A stretch of 64,000 bases of DNA from positions 62,001 through 126,000 of the forward strand of contig NZ_VMSG01000020.1 in the NCBI RefSeq assembly GCF_007713465.1, given 5' to 3'. This stretch comes from Pseudomonas sp. H3(2019). Its GTDB lineage: Bacteria > Pseudomonadota > Gammaproteobacteria > Pseudomonadales > Pseudomonadaceae. The position numbers were made by a program, and so were the translations under genes. The notes under the pieces are model-generated. The model was not told where the DNA came from. It was given only the letters and a program-made list of their open reading frames with translations, and did not search any database. Positions 26,358 through 35,104 of the stretch are shown here, piece after piece (within the stretch, counting starts at the first letter, position 1; the number at the start of each line of letters is the position of its first letter).

Positions 26358-27419
26358 ATGAATGAAACCGTTGGGCGAGACAAATCACTGTTGGTGCTAT
26401 TGGTGCTGGTGACCGCCGCGTTCATCTGGATTCTGCTGCCGTTCTACGGCGCGGTGTTCTGGGCAGTGATTCTCGGCATTGTCTTCGCACCCCTGCAGCG
26501 TCGGCTGCAAGTGAAGTTCGGCTGGCACCGTAACCTGACGGCCCTCTGCACCTTGAGCATCTGTCTGGTCATTGCCATTTTGCCGGTGATCATTACCAGC
26601 ATCTTGCTGGTGCAGGAGGGTGCGAACATCTACAAGGATATCGAGAGCGGCCAACTAGACATCGCCAGCTATCTGGCTCAGTTCAAACACAGCCTGCCGC
26701 CGTATTTTCAGCATCTGCTGGATCGCTTCGGCATGGGAGAGCTGAACGCTTTGCGCGAGAAAATCGTCAAGAGCGCGATGCAGGGCAGCGAGTTTTTCGC
26801 CAGTAAGGCGTTCAGCTTCGGTCAGGGCACTGTCGACGTAGTGGTGAGCTTTTTTGTCATGCTCTACCTGTTGTTCTTCTTTCTGCGCGACGGTGCCGAA
26901 CTGGCGCGCAAAGTCCGCGCAGCCGTGCCGTTGGCTGAACATCAAAAGCGCCGCCTGCAGCTCAAATTCAATCGCGTGGTACGCGCCACAGTCAAAGGCA
27001 ACCTGCTGATGGCGATCACGCAAGGCGCGCTGGGTGGGTTGGTTTTCTGGTTTCTGGACATTCCCAGTGCATTACTCTGGGCGGTGATAATGGCGTTTCT
27101 GTCGCTGTTACCCGCAGTGGGGGCGGCGATTGTCTGGGGGCCAGTGTCCGCGTACTTCCTGCTCAGCGGCGCGATCTGGCAGGGTGTGGTGCTGGGCTTG
27201 TTCGGGGTGTTTGTGATCGGTCTGGTAGACAATATTCTGCGTCCGACCCTGGTGGGCAAGGACACCAGGATGCCGGATTACCTGGTCCTGATCTCGACCT
27301 TGGGCGGTCTGGCGATCTTCGGGCTCAACGGTTTTGTCATTGGACCGTTGATCGCCGCGCTGTTCATGTCGAGTTGGGACTTGTACATCGACACCAGGCC
27401 GCGAGTGCAGTTGCCTTAA
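26358..27419 (+). CDS. AI-2E family transporter (PerM/TqsA type)
   Basis: A 353-aa protein with about eight membrane segments: two helical N-terminal pairs, a central amphipathic part (ELARKVRAAVPLAEHQKRRL) and a C-terminal block with VDNILRPTLVGKDTRMPDYL, the family signature. Family members export AI-2 or act as sodium/proton antiporters; function here is not fixed. AGGGA precedes ATG 26358. The 3' end overlaps the convergent small gene at 27416 by four bases. Confidence 0.87.
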   Translation: MNETVGRDKSLLVLLVLVTAAFIWILLPFYGAVFWAVILGIVFAPLQRRLQVKFGWHRNLTALCTLSICLVIAILPVIITSILLVQEGANIYKDIESGQLDIASYLAQFKHSLPPYFQHLLDRFGMGELNALREKIVKSAMQGSEFFASKAFSFGQGTVDVVVSFFVMLYLLFFFLRDGAELARKVRAAVPLAEHQKRRLQLKFNRVVRATVKGNLLMAITQGALGGLVFWFLDIPSALLWAVIMAFLSLLPAVGAAIVWGPVSAYFLLSGAIWQGVVLGLFGVFVIGLVDNILRPTLVGKDTRMPDYLVLISTLGGLAIFGLNGFVIGPLIAALFMSSWDLYIDTRPRVQLP

Positions 27420-27598
27420 GCGCCCAGCGCGTAGGTGCCGATACGTTGCGACAGAGCCTGGGCGGCGGGCAGTGAAGTGAGCGGGCCGCTGATCGCAACG
27501 CCGTCCTGAACCAGATACCAACAGGCGAGCAATCCCAGCTCTCTGAGCGGTGCAGGAACGGCGCTGCCGATAACGGACATGATCTGAACCTTGGGCAT
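27416..27598 (-). CDS. small conserved-looking protein, unknown function
   Basis: A 60-aa protein (MPKVQIMSVIGSAVPAPLRE...) with a central hydrophobic stretch containing LGLLACWYLVQDGVAISG. It is preceded by a strong GGAGGT four bases from ATG 27598, which argues for translation. No domain recognised. It converges on the AI-2E transporter gene, sharing its last four bases. Confidence 0.6.
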   Translation of the reverse strand: MPKVQIMSVIGSAVPAPLRELGLLACWYLVQDGVAISGPLTSLPAAQALSQRIGTYALGA

Positions 27599-27704
27599 AA
27601 GTACCTCCATCAATCTATAGAGCTACCTTACTGACCCGGCGGTTCAACGGAAAATCAACGCGCTCGATAGTGGACATTGACAACAACGTGGCGAATGGCC
27701 GCTG

Positions 27705-27899
27705 TCAGTCGACGACCTGGTCGAGCATGTTCATCACTTCATGATCATTGAGCAGGCCTTTGCGCACCAGGTTTTCGGCGAGCAGCGAGAGAAACTTGGC
27801 ACTGCGATGGCCTTCCAGGTGTTTGAGCTCGGTCAATGCGTTATAGACCTTGCTTGAGGTACAGAGTCCAACAATGCGGTGCGGGTTTTGCGTGGGCAT
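27705..27899 (-). CDS. small helical protein, unknown function
   Basis: A 64-aa protein, mostly predicted helical, reading SSKVYNALTELKHLEGHRSA and ending VMNMLDQVVD. AAGGA stands eight bases upstream of the ATG. It resembles small regulatory or adaptor proteins in size, but no family was recognised. It lies between two other short minus-strand genes with wide gaps. Confidence 0.6.
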   Translation of the reverse strand: MPTQNPHRIVGLCTSSKVYNALTELKHLEGHRSAKFLSLLAENLVRKGLLNDHEVMNMLDQVVD

Positions 27900-28092
27900 A
27901 AGGGTCGTCCTTGTTGTTATGAACCGTTTATTACGGACAATTCAAAGCTTGCTGAACTGTCATGACATAAATATGACGGTTATAGCGCACAAGCCAGGGC
28001 ATTCGTCGGATCAATCATGCCAAATTTAACCGCAGTCACTGTCCCGGTAGCGACCTTGGCGAGATTTATTCAGACATTGTTCTGACCGCAGA

Positions 28093-28124
28093 ACGAAAAC
28101 AGGCCCCGTCGAGACGGAGCCTGT
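28093..28124 (-). terminator. Rho-independent terminator of the PVYVQP-repeat gene
   Basis: On the minus strand ACAGGCTCCGTC and GACGGGGCCTGT form a strong hairpin (plus-strand 28099-28124), followed by TTTTCG. It lies downstream of the gene ending at 28159. Confidence 0.8.
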
Positions 28125-28158
28125 GTTGTGTAACTGGCAGTGATTACCCGCCTGGGTT

Positions 28159-28473
28159 TCAGTAACGGGGCTGAACGTAATACCCCTGTGGCTGGACGTA
28201 AACCGGTGCGGGCTGGACGTACACCGGCTGCGGTTGAACATAGACCGGCTGCGGTTGAACGTAGACCGGTTGTTGTTGTACGTAAACCGGACGCTCGTTG
28301 GCCATGACTGATCCCGCGACCACCGCGCCTACCACAGCGCCGACGGCGAGCGGTGCACCCCAGCCCCAGCCGCCGCCACGGCCATGACCATAATAGTAGC
28401 CATGGGCTTGCGCCTGTCCTGCGACAGCAAATGCACCGATCAGCAAGGCTATTACAGGGAGTTTGCGGATCAT
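28159..28473 (-). CDS. exported proline/tyrosine-rich repeat protein
   Basis: A 104-aa protein with a signal peptide (MIRKLPVIALLIGAFAVAGQ, cleavage near AQA-H), a glycine-rich segment, one hydrophobic glycine/alanine segment (APLAVGAVVGAVVAGSVMA) and six tandem PVYVQ(P/Q)-type heptads to the C-terminus. GAGGAA precedes the ATG and a terminator follows, so it is a real single-gene unit. Probably an envelope protein. No enzymatic motif; function unknown. Confidence 0.75.
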   Translation of the reverse strand: MIRKLPVIALLIGAFAVAGQAQAHGYYYGHGRGGGWGWGAPLAVGAVVGAVVAGSVMANERPVYVQQQPVYVQPQPVYVQPQPVYVQPAPVYVQPQGYYVQPRY

Positions 28474-28720
28474 GATAATTCCTCGTGTTTTCGCCCCAAC
28501 GCGCTTGAGCCTTCAATAGATTCAAGGATAGTTGCGGGGATAACTCTAAGACAGCGTTTTTTGGCGAATCTGCGACGCGTCAGAGTAAATATTGTGTAAG
28601 GTCTGTACCGGCATCTTTACCTTTACATGCCCGCCGGGCCAGAGGCCTCGCTATCATCGGATAAACCCGATGCGATGGCCAATCCCGTCCATCTGAAAGT
28701 GCAATTTGAAGGAGAACCAC

Positions 28721-29539
28721 ATGCTGATGAACCCGAATAAAGACACCCAACTGTGCATGTCACTGTCTGGGCGCCCCGGGAATTTCGGCCTGCGTTTCCA
28801 CAACCATCTGTATGAGCAACTGGGCCTGAATTTCTATTACAAGGCGTTCAGCAGTCAGGATCTGCCGGGGGCGATTGGCGGGATTCGTGCCCTGGGTATT
28901 CGCGGCTGCGGCGTATCGATGCCCTTCAAGGAAGCCTGCATCGCACTGGTCGATGAGCTGGACGCGTCGGCGCAAGCCATTGCCTCGATCAATACCATCG
29001 TCAACACCAACGGTCACCTCAAGGCTTACAACACCGATTACATCGCCATCGAGCAACTGCTGAAAACCCATGCGGTGCCGCAGGACTCGACGTTCGCCTT
29101 GCGCGGCAGCGGCGGGATGGCCAAAGCGGTGGCCAGTGCCTTGCGCGACGGTGGTTATCAAAACGGCCTGATCGTGGCGCGTAATGAAAGCGCTGGTCGT
29201 GCCTTGGCCGACTCGCTGGGGTATCGCTGGCAAGCAGCGCTCGGCAGCGAGCGCCCGCGGATGTTGGTCAATGTCACGCCGATTGGCATGAGCGGTGGCG
29301 CGGAGGCCGATCAGCTGGCTTTTGACGCTGATGCCATCGATTCCGCGGAAACTGTCTTCGATGTGGTGGCGATCCCCTCGGAAACGCCGCTGATCGTGCG
29401 TGCTCGTGCCGCAGGCAAGCGGGTCATCACCGGGCTTGAAGTGATCGCCATTCAAGCGCTTGAGCAGTTTGTGCTGTACACCGGCGTGCGTCCCAGCGAT
29501 GAGCAGTTCCACAAGGCCGTGGCGTTCGCCCGCAGCTGA
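28721..29539 (+). CDS. shikimate 5-dehydrogenase-like protein
   Basis: A 272-aa AroE-superfamily oxidoreductase. The substrate part has SLSGRPGNFGLRFHN, catalytic-Lys segment VSMPFKEAC, and NTDYIAIEQ; the NAD(P) part begins GSGGMAKAVASALRDGG, and NVTPIGMSGG follows. It resembles the AroE paralogues (SdhL-type) more than the housekeeping AroE, so its true substrate may differ from shikimate. GAAGGAG lies six bases before ATG 28721. The next gene is convergent. Confidence 0.85.
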   Translation: MLMNPNKDTQLCMSLSGRPGNFGLRFHNHLYEQLGLNFYYKAFSSQDLPGAIGGIRALGIRGCGVSMPFKEACIALVDELDASAQAIASINTIVNTNGHLKAYNTDYIAIEQLLKTHAVPQDSTFALRGSGGMAKAVASALRDGGYQNGLIVARNESAGRALADSLGYRWQAALGSERPRMLVNVTPIGMSGGAEADQLAFDADAIDSAETVFDVVAIPSETPLIVRARAAGKRVITGLEVIAIQALEQFVLYTGVRPSDEQFHKAVAFARS

Positions 29540-29567
29540 TCAGACGCTGCGGGGCCGGGTGGCAGGG

Positions 29568-30248
29568 TTACTCGAGGCGCGCCAGACGCTCTTCGAGCGC
29601 CGCGATCCGCGCTTCGAGTTCTTCGATGCGCTCCACCGACACGCCGCTGCTGGCGCCACGTTCCGTCGGGTTCTGGCGGGCGGCGAGGATCGCTTCGATA
29701 TCTGCCGGGTCGCCCAGTGCGTGCATGTAGCGGTCTTCGCGCTGGCCCGACTGGCGCGGCAGCAACATCGCGAGCCCGCGGGCAATCAAGCGTTCCAGTT
29801 GATGCACAACCTGTTCGGCATCTTCGAAGTCGTGCATGCGGCCGCTGCGTGTCAGCAGTTCGTTGACCGTCTGCGGACCGCGCAGAAACAGCAAGCCGGC
29901 CAGAATAACCTGGGCCGGCACCAGTTCCAGCGCCTTGTCGAGCCGATGCTCCCAGCGATCGGCGCGGCTGCCCATGACCAGTTTGGTGAAGCCTCGACCT
30001 TCCAGGGCGCGCAAACTTTGCCCGACCTGGCCCTGGCTGAGGTTCATCACCGGTTCCCGGCTGGTTTTCTGGTTACAGGCGATGACCAGTGCATTAAGGG
30101 TCAGTGGATACGTCTCCGGGCTGGTCGCCTGTTTCTCGATCAATGAGCCGAGAATGCGCAGCTCCGTGCTGCTCAGCTGCAGTGCCTCGGGGGACGTCTC
30201 TGGCTCTGCGCTCATGTTTTCCGGGCCCTTGTTAACCGTTTCTTCCAT
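29568..30248 (-). CDS. YceH family protein (DUF480)
   Basis: A 226-aa YceH/DUF480 protein: two winged-helix domains (LSSTELRILGSLIEKQATSPETYPLT..., then LLFLRGPQTVNELLTR) and a C-terminal coiled coil (IEELEARIAALEERLARLE). Family function is not established; the fold suggests nucleic-acid binding. GGGAG precedes the ATG at 30248. The ATG 33 bases further in is a possible alternative. Confidence 0.87.
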   Translation of the reverse strand: MEETVNKGPENMSAEPETSPEALQLSSTELRILGSLIEKQATSPETYPLTLNALVIACNQKTSREPVMNLSQGQVGQSLRALEGRGFTKLVMGSRADRWEHRLDKALELVPAQVILAGLLFLRGPQTVNELLTRSGRMHDFEDAEQVVHQLERLIARGLAMLLPRQSGQREDRYMHALGDPADIEAILAARQNPTERGASSGVSVERIEELEARIAALEERLARLE

Positions 30249-30441
30249 TGTTGACTCCCTAATTTAGCAACAGACCCTTGTTTGTGGGTCAGATCGCTTT
30301 CCTTTCACGTCGTTCTGTTTGACGCAGAACCTCGTCGGAGGAGGCGAGTGCGGCAATCTTAGCGCACTGTTGCTCAATCTTCTGGCGCAGTCACGGTTCT
30401 TCTCGCAGTCGGCATCGCTATCGTAGAGCGTGCCATTTGCC

Positions 30442-31368
30442 TCACTCAGCAAGTTCTTCGGGCGACACGATCCAGACACTGCAGGGCATTTTGTACAACA
30501 GGCTTTCTGCCGTACTGCCGACCAGCCGGTCCAGCCCTCGATGGCTGATCCGGCCCATGACAATAACATCGACCTGATTGACGTTGGCATAGTTGACCAG
30601 GACCTTGCCCGGGTTGCCCATGATCATGTGACGCTGTTCCGGCGGGATGCCGTTGCGCTCGGCAAGTTCGTTGAACGCCTCCCCCTGAGCGTCGAACAGG
30701 GTCTTGGCTTTGTCTGAAGAGAAGAAGGTCGAAACGTTGTTGAAGTCGAATTCGTCGGCACTGATGGAGGAAAGGTCATAGGCATAGACGACGTCGACCT
30801 CGGCATTGCAGGCGCTCGCCAGTTTGACCGCTTCGTGGAGTATCCGGTCGTTCAAGCCCTGGTACTGTTTATCGCGATGGAAGGGATCGACCGCTGCAAC
30901 AACCTTGCGAGGCAAGGCATGGATGGCGTTACTGACGAAATGTAGCGGTACTGGACATTCGCGCAGCAAATGCACGTCGAGCGGCGTGAACATCAGCCGC
31001 GAGAGCAGCGATTCGTGCTGCAGCGCTTTGATCAGCAATTCGATCGGTTGTTCTTTGAGATGGATCAGAATTTCCTGGAGCGGGCGTTCGACCCAGACCA
31101 CCTCGGTGGTGACCTCCAGGCCAGTTTTGCGCAGGGGCCTGGCCTGCTCCTCCAGCCACAGGCGGTGACGTTCGACATAACCCAGGCGCATCTCTTCGCG
31201 GGCCTGGTCGTTGACCAGGCTGGCGGTCGCGAGGCCTTCCAGGTAGTCGAAAGCCACGATGTGCAGCGCCGCACCTTCGGCCTTGGCCAGTGCGGCGGCC
31301 CTGTCGAAGGCCGGGCTGTGCTGCATCAGCGGCGAGACGATCAGCATGAAACGTGATTGACCAGACAT
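30442..31368 (-). CDS. universal stress protein, tandem UspA domains (copy 1)
   Basis: A 308-aa protein of two fused UspA domains. The second domain ends with the nucleotide-binding signature VMGRISHRGLDRLVGSTAES, followed by PCSVWIV. In pseudomonads such tandem USPs are typical Anr targets that support survival without oxygen. ATG 31368 follows GGAGAGG; the open frame runs on to 31491 but matches the four paralogues only from here. Two Anr-like palindromes lie upstream at 31478-31491 and 31558-31571. Confidence 0.9.
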   Translation of the reverse strand: MSGQSRFMLIVSPLMQHSPAFDRAAALAKAEGAALHIVAFDYLEGLATASLVNDQAREEMRLGYVERHRLWLEEQARPLRKTGLEVTTEVVWVERPLQEILIHLKEQPIELLIKALQHESLLSRLMFTPLDVHLLRECPVPLHFVSNAIHALPRKVVAAVDPFHRDKQYQGLNDRILHEAVKLASACNAEVDVVYAYDLSSISADEFDFNNVSTFFSSDKAKTLFDAQGEAFNELAERNGIPPEQRHMIMGNPGKVLVNYANVNQVDVIVMGRISHRGLDRLVGSTAESLLYKMPCSVWIVSPEELAE

Positions 31369-31477
31369 GACAAACCTCTCCTGGGTAGACACAAAGTCTG
31401 CGGCTGTACTGTAGGCACGGTGAGTTGTCAGCTCCTGAAACCATGACTTGATCGTGTCGCTGGCCAGGTGCCCGAGC

Positions 31478-31491
31478 TTGATCTGTGTCAA
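31478..31491 (-). promoter_or_regulatory. Anr/FNR-like box upstream of USP copy 1
   Basis: TTGAT-ctgt-GTCAA matches the Anr consensus TTGAT-N4-ATCAA at nine of ten positions. If used at -41.5, transcription would start about 75 bases before the USP start codon at 31368. Confidence 0.6.
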
Positions 31492-31557
31492 ACGGGCGAG
31501 AGGCCGGTCTTGTCGTCCGACATACGGTCGCTTGCTTCACCTCCAATCTCTTGATTA

Positions 31558-31571
31558 TTGACCATGATCAA
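31558..31571. promoter_or_regulatory. Anr/FNR-like box in the gap between USP copy 1 and the small gene at 31685
   Basis: TTGAC-catg-ATCAA matches nine of ten consensus positions. It lies 114 bases before ATG 31685 on the plus strand and 190 bases before the divergent USP, so either direction is possible. The rest of the 316-base gap holds nothing else recognised. Confidence 0.5.
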
Positions 31572-31684
31572 TCTCTCGCTTGCGAACCCGGTGCAGTCTG
31601 AAAATGGTGCGCATTTCACGCTTGCGTACCGCGCAGGACGCATTACCCCCAGACCCGATTGCGAGGCTTGATCCGAGGCCGGCT

Positions 31685-31927
31685 ATGATTATTGAGATAA
31701 CAGAACAACTGGCAAGACACCGTTGGCTCGTACAGATGGATGTGTGGGAGGTGGGTTTCGACAGTCGGGATGAAGCAGAGGCGTTCGTCAGGCAACTCAA
31801 GGCGCGCATCAATGCGCCGCATGCCTGGCCGGCAAACACTGTCACGAAGCCATTGCTCCGACAGCCCGCCGGCGCGCGATCCGACCCGGCGGTCGAGCAA
31901 CGGGTGCTGGCTGACCTCGCGAGATAA
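31685..31927 (+). CDS. small protein, unknown function
   Basis: An 80-aa protein beginning MIIEITEQLARHRWLVQMDV with a predicted beta-beta-alpha start (WEVGFDSRDEAEAFVRQLK). GAGG lies six bases before the ATG. No family recognised. It precedes the MgtC-like gene by 37 bases and may be co-transcribed with it. Confidence 0.55.
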   Translation: MIIEITEQLARHRWLVQMDVWEVGFDSRDEAEAFVRQLKARINAPHAWPANTVTKPLLRQPAGARSDPAVEQRVLADLAR

Positions 31928-31964
31928 GCGCCGAGGTCAGGGGGGATGACCGGGTGCGTATCCA

Positions 31965-33203
31965 ATGAGTGAAACCTTCGACCTGACCAATGCAGCCGCT
32001 GCGCTGGGCATCGGCATGCTGGTCGGTCTTGAGCGCGAGCGCCACAAGGGCGGGGGCGACAGCCGTGCCTGTGCCGGGTTGCGGACATTCGCGATCACTG
32101 CGTTGCTGGGCTATGTCGCCATGCAGGTGGGCGATGGTCTGCTGCTGGGGATCATGGCGATCTGTGTGGCGCTGCTGCTCACTGTGGCTTATTGGCGGAA
32201 CCTTGAAAAGGATCCTGGCATTACCAGTGAAGTGGCCTTGCTCACGGTGTTGGTGCTGGGAGGGCTGTGTGGTACCGCACCGGAGCTGGCCACTGCCATT
32301 GGGGTGGTGATGGCAGGGCTGCTGACCTATCGCCAGAAGCTGCATCATTTCGCACGCAGTCAGTTGACCAATGCGGAAATGCGCGATGGTTTGGTGCTGT
32401 TGGTCGCTGCACTGGTGGTGCTGCCGCTGGCGCCGGATCGCTATATCGGGCCCTATGCTGCAATCAATTTGCGCACCATTTGTACCTTGACCGTACTGTT
32501 GATGACGATAGGGGCGGTGGGGCATATCGCGGTTCGCACCGTGGGCACCCGCTACGGTTATCCGATCAGTGCAATCGCTTCGGGGTTCGTTTCCGGTACG
32601 GTGACCATTGCGGCCATGGGGCATATCAGTGCCAGGGAGCCGGCGCACATAAAAGTCCTGAGCGCAGCTGCGATGCTGTCCAATCTGGCGACCGTGATTC
32701 AGGTAGGCCTGATCCTGGGAACGGTCGATCCCGGCCTGTTGCGCAGCATGTGGGGGCCGTTGTTATCCGGACTCTTCGTCACGGGGTTGTATGGCGTTTG
32801 CTTGATGTTTCCCAGATCGACGGGGGACGGCAACGAGCCGATCAAGGTCGGTGGTGCGTTCAATCTCAGGCTGGCCTTGATCGTGGTACTGGCCATGACC
32901 GGCATTACCTTCCTGTCTTCTGCGATGCTGAGTCACTTTGGCCAGGTGGGTATGATGCTGACGGCGGCCTTCACCGGTTTTGCCGATGCTCACTCTTCAA
33001 CGGCGTCCATTGCCTCCCTGGCCAAGGCCGGTCAGCTACCCTTCGATGCCATTGCCGGCCCTGTGCTGATCGCGGTGAGCAGCAATTCTCTGAGCAAGTG
33101 CGTGGTGGCGTGGGTCAGCGGCGGTCGGCCGTTCGCCACTTATGTCATCCCAGGTCAGGTATTGATGACGGCGGCGATGTGGGCGGGCACCTTGCTGCAC
33201 TGA
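31965..33203 (+). CDS. MgtC/DUF4010-family membrane protein
   Basis: A 412-aa integral membrane protein. The N-terminus has the MgtC/SapB signature (AALGIGMLVGLERERHKG and AGLRTFAITALLG), and the remainder is a DUF4010-type bundle of helices. About 12 membrane segments. Function of this fused family is not settled; MgtC relatives modulate ATP synthase or Mg homeostasis. It lies among anaerobic-stress genes. Confidence 0.85.
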   Translation: MSETFDLTNAAAALGIGMLVGLERERHKGGGDSRACAGLRTFAITALLGYVAMQVGDGLLLGIMAICVALLLTVAYWRNLEKDPGITSEVALLTVLVLGGLCGTAPELATAIGVVMAGLLTYRQKLHHFARSQLTNAEMRDGLVLLVAALVVLPLAPDRYIGPYAAINLRTICTLTVLLMTIGAVGHIAVRTVGTRYGYPISAIASGFVSGTVTIAAMGHISAREPAHIKVLSAAAMLSNLATVIQVGLILGTVDPGLLRSMWGPLLSGLFVTGLYGVCLMFPRSTGDGNEPIKVGGAFNLRLALIVVLAMTGITFLSSAMLSHFGQVGMMLTAAFTGFADAHSSTASIASLAKAGQLPFDAIAGPVLIAVSSNSLSKCVVAWVSGGRPFATYVIPGQVLMTAAMWAGTLLH

Positions 33204-33254
33204 AGCGTTCGATGCGGCTTGTATCAATCGAGCTCCTGCAAACAGTGCATAGAG

Positions 33255-33268
33255 CTGATAAAGATCAA
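33255..33268 (+). promoter_or_regulatory. Anr/FNR-like box upstream of USP copy 2
   Basis: CTGAT-aaag-ATCAA matches nine of ten consensus positions, about 80 bases (from its centre) before ATG 33342. A class II position would put the transcription start near 33303. Confidence 0.65.
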
Positions 33269-33341
33269 GTCGCCTGCACCCGGAACGTTCAATCTAACGT
33301 CTTACCGACTGCATTGAAATGGCCGAGCGCCGAGGTGTCTT

Positions 33342-34262
33342 ATGTCTCAGACTCAACGTTTATTGCTGATTGCTCCGCCCGCGATGACCCGTACTCCGGC
33401 GTTCGAACGCGCTACGGCCCTGGCTCTGGCGGCACAATTACCCTTGCATATCGTGGCGTTCGATTACATCGAAGCCTTGGCGATGGCCGGTCTGTTCGCC
33501 CCCGAACGAATCCGGCAAGCCCGTGATGGCTACCTGGAAAACCACCGACAATGGCTTGAGCAGCAAGCCGCAATGGCTAAGAAGCATGGGGTTGAGGTCA
33601 CCAGTGAGGTGGTCTGGGTCCAGCACCCCTATGAAGAGATCCTTCACTTCGTCAACGAGATGCCTCTGGCCCTGATCATCAAGGACGCTCAGGAGGAGTC
33701 CGCGTTGAAGCGGATCTTCTTTACTCCGCTGGACTGGCAGTTGCTGCGCGATTGCCCGGTGCCGGTGCATCTGGTCACCAACGCCAGCCACCCACGGCCG
33801 CACAAGATTCTGGCAATTATCGATGTGTTGCGCAGTGAAGACCAGGACCTGGTGTTCAACGATCAGATTGTCGAGGCGGCAGTGAAGCTGGCCGAACAGT
33901 GCGACGCCGAGCTTGATTTGGTGCATGTGTATGACTGGGCAGCGGTGTACGCCACGGACATGGGCGTTGGTGCATTGCCCCTTGCCACCGGCATCTACGA
34001 AGCATTGGGGGATGCTCAACATGAGGCATTTGCGGCCCTGGCCGAACGCCACGGCGTGCCGGCTGATCGTCGCCACTTCATTGAAGGCGCGCCCCTGCAG
34101 AGCATCTGCGAGTTTGCGACGGATCATCAGATCGATGTCATCGTCATGGGGACGGTACACCATAAAGGTTTGAACAAACTCTTGGGCAGCACCGCCGAAC
34201 ATCTCTTGCATCGGGCGCCGTGCAGCGTGCTGGCGATCAAGCCGGGCGAGCGGCTGCAGTAG
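33342..34262 (+). CDS. universal stress protein, tandem UspA domains (copy 2)
   Basis: A 306-aa tandem UspA protein (RLLLIAPPAMTRTPAFERAT at the start; second-domain signature VMGTVHHKGLNKLLGSTAEH). The C-terminal domain keeps the ATP-binding glycines. GAGGTGTCTT precedes the ATG, the same leader type as copies 3 and 4. An Anr-like box is upstream and a strong terminator is ten bases downstream, so it is a single-gene unit. Confidence 0.9.
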   Translation: MSQTQRLLLIAPPAMTRTPAFERATALALAAQLPLHIVAFDYIEALAMAGLFAPERIRQARDGYLENHRQWLEQQAAMAKKHGVEVTSEVVWVQHPYEEILHFVNEMPLALIIKDAQEESALKRIFFTPLDWQLLRDCPVPVHLVTNASHPRPHKILAIIDVLRSEDQDLVFNDQIVEAAVKLAEQCDAELDLVHVYDWAAVYATDMGVGALPLATGIYEALGDAQHEAFAALAERHGVPADRRHFIEGAPLQSICEFATDHQIDVIVMGTVHHKGLNKLLGSTAEHLLHRAPCSVLAIKPGERLQ

Positions 34263-34271
34263 TGTTGAATT

Positions 34272-34317
34272 GCCCCTTGGCGTGCCAGTGTCTGGTGCGC
34301 CAAGGGGCGTTTTTTTT
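34272..34317 (+). terminator. Rho-independent terminator of USP copy 2
   Basis: An 11-bp perfect stem (GCCCCTTGGCG / CGCCAAGGGGC at 34272-34282 and 34298-34308) is followed by a run of eight T from 34310. Confidence 0.93.
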
Positions 34318-34879
34318 ACAGCATGAGGCGGTGAATGACCTGGCGGGCATCGTCAGGATCGTTATGGACTTCAAATCCCAGGGCTTTTGCCAAATCACGC
34401 ATGGGGGCATTGCTTGAGGCATCAATGGAATACATCTGATGAAAACCGTTCTTGCGGGCGGTCTTGATCAAGTGCTCCATCAACAGCGTACCCAGCCCCA
34501 GGTGCTGCCATTCATCGGCGACGGTTATCGCGCATTCGCATTCATGTTCGGCGGTGGCGGCATAGCGACTGACGCCGATTTCGATCAATTTACCGTCTTC
34601 GTGGACCAGCGCGATGTAAGCCATGCGCTGCTTGCAGTCGGTGTCCATCAACTGGTCGAGCATGGCTTTACCGGGTTCGCTGATCTGCGCCAGAAAGCGC
34701 ATATGGCGGGATTCCGGGGACAGGCGCTTGATGAAGGCGTATTCGCGCTCGCGGTCCTTTTCCGTCAATGGCCGGATCAGTACATGCCGACCGTCCCTGA
34801 GCGCTTCGATCCAGTATTGCCCGGAGACCGCGGCATAGGCGGCGGCAGCCCGTTCGTTGTGGTCCTTGACAGTGAGCAT
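34316..34879 (-). CDS. GNAT-family N-acetyltransferase
   Basis: A 187-aa GCN5-related acetyltransferase. The fold is seen in HVLIRPLTEKDREREYAFIK, the central strands, and the acetyl-CoA-binding QHLGLGTLLMEHLIKTARKNG. It resembles the catalytic domain of Pat-type protein acetyltransferases without the ADP-ligase part. GGAGG lies upstream of ATG 34879; an in-frame ATG at 34894 is less likely. An Anr-like palindrome (34972-34985) is about 95 bases upstream, fitting the region's regulation. Confidence 0.85.
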   Translation of the reverse strand: MLTVKDHNERAAAAYAAVSGQYWIEALRDGRHVLIRPLTEKDREREYAFIKRLSPESRHMRFLAQISEPGKAMLDQLMDTDCKQRMAYIALVHEDGKLIEIGVSRYAATAEHECECAITVADEWQHLGLGTLLMEHLIKTARKNGFHQMYSIDASSNAPMRDLAKALGFEVHNDPDDARQVIHRLML

Positions 34880-34971
34880 GGTGCAATCCTCCATCTGATG
34901 GAAAAAAGGTCCGCGTGTAGTAGAAGGTCACGCGGTTCATACCTTTATTACGCCAACGGCGGCATTCGAAT

Positions 34972-34985
34972 CTGATCTGGATCAG
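34972..34985 (-). promoter_or_regulatory. Anr/FNR-like box upstream of the GNAT gene
   Basis: CTGAT-ctgg-ATCAG is a perfect palindrome and matches the Anr consensus at eight of ten positions. It lies in the divergent gap between the GNAT gene and USP copy 3. Confidence 0.5.
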
Positions 34986-35018
34986 ACACTCGGCACAGGC
35001 GTCCTCAAAGGCCCGGAT

Positions 35019-35032
35019 TTGATGTAAATCAA
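35019..35032 (+). promoter_or_regulatory. perfect Anr/FNR box upstream of USP copy 3
   Basis: TTGAT-gtaa-ATCAA, a ten-of-ten match, about 80 bases from its centre to ATG 35105. Class II activation would start transcription near 35067. Confidence 0.8.
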
Positions 35033-35104
35033 CCGCGTTGGGGGCAATGAGCGCAGTCTTGGAACATGCCGGCGGGATCGACCGGCGCCGAGCCGAGGTG
35101 TGTG

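Noticed and set aside
32267..33526. 419-codon plus-strand frame overlapping MgtC/DUF4010 and USP copy 2
   Set aside because: It runs out of frame through two well-supported genes and has shadow-type composition.
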